DNA from: Lachnoclostridium sp. UBA5890
GTDB taxonomy: Bacteria; Bacillota; Clostridia; Lachnospirales; Lachnospiraceae
Reading direction: 5' to 3'
Length of the DNA: 14,724 nt
Assembly (NCBI GenBank): GCA_002431395.1
Contig: DJEU01000052.1
Location: 9,689 to 24,412 of the forward strand
The notes beneath the pieces are model-generated. The model worked only from the letters and a program-made list of their open reading frames with translations, searched no databases and was not told the DNA's origin. The translations under genes were made by a program, and so were the position numbers. This document shows positions 13,062 through 14,724 of the stretch, piece by piece (positions within the stretch are counted from its first letter, which is position 1; every line of letters begins with the position of its first letter).

Positions 13062-13541
13062 ATGCTTTCTATGAAAGACGTCTACCAGGAACACTCGCAT
13101 ATGGTATACCGGTATCTTCTTTCGCTTACTCATGATGCTGATCTTGCCGAAGAACTGACGCAGGAAACATTTTATCAGGCAATCAAAAAACTTGACTATT
13201 TCAACGCGGAAAGCAAAGTATCTACGTGGCTTTGCGGCATTGCCAAAAATCTATTTCTTTCCTATTTGCGTAAGCATCCGCAGACGGAAATATTGGAAGA
13301 AAACAGCGCGCTTTGCAAAAGTGCCGAGTCGGAAGTAATGTCCTCTTTGGATAAAATGAATCTGCTAAAACAGATCCACCGCCTGAAAGAACCCGGGCGC
13401 GAGGTAATTCATCTTCGTCTGTACGGCAATCTGTCTTACGCCGAGATTGGCGAAATCATGGGGAAATCTGAAAACTGGGCACGCGTAACATTTTACCGCG
13501 CCAAAGAACAATTGCGAAAGGAGCTTCAAAATGACAAATAA
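13062..13541 (+). CDS. ECF-type RNA polymerase sigma factor
   Basis: 159 residues. The ATG at 13062 is chosen for its AAAGGAG ribosome binding site 8 bases upstream; an in-frame upstream start would include that site. Region 2 spans about 4-70 (MVYRYLLSLTHDADLAEELT, then FYQAIKKLDYF and STWLCGIAKNLFLSYLRKH), which binds core polymerase and the -10. Region 4 spans about 105-155 (REVIHLRLYGNLSYAEIGEI, ENWARVTFYRAKEQLRKEL), the helix-turn-helix for the -35. The long regions 1 and 3 of housekeeping sigmas are absent, which defines the extracytoplasmic-function class. The next gene overlaps it by 11 bases and encodes its membrane anti-sigma partner, so it probably answers an envelope stress signal and may activate its own promoter. 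Confidence 0.95.
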   Translation: MLSMKDVYQEHSHMVYRYLLSLTHDADLAEELTQETFYQAIKKLDYFNAESKVSTWLCGIAKNLFLSYLRKHPQTEILEENSALCKSAESEVMSSLDKMNLLKQIHRLKEPGREVIHLRLYGNLSYAEIGEIMGKSENWARVTFYRAKEQLRKELQNDK

Positions 13542-14508
13542 TTCATCCCTTCCCTGCGACATTGTGCAGGATCTGCTGCCCTCCTATGTGGATGGTATAT
13601 TGAGCGACACCGGCACTGCTGCCGTTGCCAAACATTTACAATCTTGCGAACACTGCCACGACATTTATCATGCCATGGTAAATGACGAACCACACGAATC
13701 CACTCCGAGCCAGCAGGAAAAAGAAATTGATTACCTGAAAAAAGTCCGCTCAAAAACGAGACATTTTACGATCGCGGCCATCCTAATCGCGGTCCTTCTG
13801 GCAGGAAGCGGCACCGCTGTTTATTTTCTCTTCTTTAGCGGAGAATACATTTTAAATAGCGTAAAATACAACCTTCAAGTTTCTTCAAACTCCCTGAAAA
13901 TAGAGGGGATTTTGCCTGATGACTTTACCACAGCAAGTCAAAAAATAGAGGAAAAAGACGGGGTCGTTTCGCTTACCCTGCCTGCCAAACGAAAGACATT
14001 TTTTTCCTTCCACAAGAATTATGAGGTTTCCTACACCGCCAAGGCGACAATCCGCGAAGTCCGCGTAAACGGAGACATTCTCTGGCAGAACGGCACGTCG
14101 ATCAGCACCTATGTAAACCGCGTTTACGACAACAAACATCCGTATATCGGCTCTGCCTCTGACAATACCTCATTGGCCCTCGCCCTCGGCATCGAAGAAA
14201 CCTTCGGCGGATTTACTTCCGAGCTTCAAACCAGCGAGCAGCCTTACGGCTGGACCATCCACCTCACGGAATCCCAGACCACAGCCGAAGATAGCCTCCG
14301 CAAAAAGATGACAACTTACGCTTACGCCATCCTTGCTTTGATCGACAATGTAGATTATATCACTTGGGAGTATAGTGACCCCTCAGCGCAAACCAAAACT
14401 TACAAGATAACCACCGCCGAAGCCAATGCTCAACTTGGCAAAGACATCAAAAAAACCGCAGAAAACATCTGCGACTTTCAAAAATTCGCCCGGGAAATCG
14501 GGTTGTAG
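13531..14508 (+). CDS. Membrane anti-sigma factor with zinc-finger domain and DUF4825-like outside domain
   Basis: 325 residues, starting inside the last codons of the sigma gene with an AAGGAG site there, so translation is coupled. The cytoplasmic N-terminus is a zinc-binding anti-sigma domain: Cys9, His35, Cys39 and Cys42 (KHLQSCEHC) supply the HxxxCxxC motif that holds the sigma factor inactive. One membrane helix lies at about 79-102. The remaining 220 residues are predicted outside. Their end, with HPYIGSASDNTSLALALGI, ELQTSEQPYGWTIHL and ILALIDNVDYITWEYS, resembles the DUF4825 domain often found on clostridial anti-sigma factors; its ligand is unknown. The signal likely leads to release of the sigma factor, by proteolysis or a shape change; no protease gene is in the window. 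Confidence 0.85.
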   Translation: MTNNSSLPCDIVQDLLPSYVDGILSDTGTAAVAKHLQSCEHCHDIYHAMVNDEPHESTPSQQEKEIDYLKKVRSKTRHFTIAAILIAVLLAGSGTAVYFLFFSGEYILNSVKYNLQVSSNSLKIEGILPDDFTTASQKIEEKDGVVSLTLPAKRKTFFSFHKNYEVSYTAKATIREVRVNGDILWQNGTSISTYVNRVYDNKHPYIGSASDNTSLALALGIEETFGGFTSELQTSEQPYGWTIHLTESQTTAEDSLRKKMTTYAYAILALIDNVDYITWEYSDPSAQTKTYKITTAEANAQLGKDIKKTAENICDFQKFAREIGL

Positions 14509-14520
14509 GAGCTGCCGCCG

Positions 14521-14552
14521 AGGGGGCACTACCTTAAAGGGGGCACTACCTT
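14521..14552. repeat. Two direct copies of a 15-base sequence
   Basis: AGGGGGCACTACCTT occurs at 14521-14535 and 14538-14552, separated by two bases (period 17), starting 12 bases after the anti-sigma stop codon and directly before the longer tandem repeat. Function unknown. Confidence 0.75.
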
Positions 14553-14553
14553 G

Positions 14554-14724
14554 CACCTCTGAGTAACTTACTTTCTCCTACTTCCGAGGTGCATGCCTTC
14601 TCTTCATCTCGGCGACTCACCTCTGAGTAACTTGCTTTTTCCCTTCTTCCGGGGTGCAGCTCTTCCCTTTGTGGCGGCGACTCACCCCGGAGTAACTTGC
14701 TTTTTCCCTTCTTCCGAGGTGCAT
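14554..14724. repeat. 64-65 base tandem repeat, at least 2.6 units, continuing past the window
   Basis: Units begin at 14554, 14618 and 14683 with CACCTCTGAGTAACTT or CACCCCGGAGTAACTT, continue with a pyrimidine-rich stretch ending CTTCC, then GAGGTGCA or GGGGTGCA, and close with a more variable part ending CGGCGACT. The end block of one unit pairs with the start of the next: GAGGTG (14586-14591) with CACCTC (14618-14623), and CCGGGGTG (14649-14656) with CACCCCGG (14683-14690). Both partners change together, which supports real hairpins. No open frame is evident. It may end transcription of the sigma operon or be a dispersed structured repeat. Confidence 0.75.

Noticed and set aside
14521..14724. 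A CRISPR array
   Set aside because: The units are contiguous tandem repeats whose whole length is similar, without unique spacers between identical short repeats, and no cas genes are near.

Overview
The window looks like a chromosomal stretch from an anaerobic, low-to-mid-GC Firmicute, most likely a gut Lachnospiraceae (Clostridia). This is an inference from several things together: strong AGGAGG-type ribosome binding sites, AT-rich spacers, a BspA-type leucine-rich repeat protein, a Cthe_2159-type secreted beta-helix protein, secreted proteins with lysine-rich modules and Pro/Ser/Thr linkers, a fermentative L-lactate dehydrogenase, and an ECF sigma factor paired with a zinc-finger anti-sigma factor. 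I see no phage, plasmid, CRISPR, rRNA or tRNA feature.

Layout. (a) 70-606, minus: a nitroreductase gene with an intact promoter and ribosome binding site but an in-frame TAA at codon 8, so probably a recent pseudogene. (b) 607-1254: no gene, but three foldback elements in a row. The largest, about 954-1249, is a MITE-like element whose ends are near-perfect inverted repeats and which stops five bases from the next gene's stop codon. (c) 1255-5268, minus: a tightly coupled operon of a secreted leucine-rich repeat protein, a MATE transporter and an AlkD-like DNA alkylation repair protein, read from a clear TTGACA-17-TACGAT promoter. (d) 5452-9944, plus: a large secreted carbohydrate-binding beta-helix protein (Cthe_2159 family) followed by an OmpR-type response regulator and its histidine kinase, probably a surface-polysaccharide or surface-sensing module. 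(e) 9928-10863, minus: L-lactate dehydrogenase, overlapping the kinase tail to tail. (f) 10941-12992: a divergent pair of a YeiH-family membrane protein (minus) and a LysR regulator (plus), with nested palindromes and overlapping promoters between them. (g) 13062-14508, plus: ECF sigma factor and membrane-bound anti-sigma factor, overlapping by 11 bases. (h) 14509-14724: a short direct repeat, then a 64-65 bp tandem repeat that runs off the window end and shows base-paired, covarying hairpins.

How the genes work together. Three regulatory units are visible: the two-component system next to the beta-helix protein, the LysR-YeiH pair, and the sigma/anti-sigma pair. The two divergent secreted proteins at 3310-7917 share a mirrored design (lysine-rich beta module, Pro/Ser/Thr linker, large binding domain) with no sortase signal, which suggests non-covalent attachment to the envelope. 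I did not find a wholly new multi-gene system. The most unusual items are the intergenic foldback elements, the covarying tandem repeat, the nonsense mutation in the nitroreductase gene, and the beta-helix protein/two-component module.
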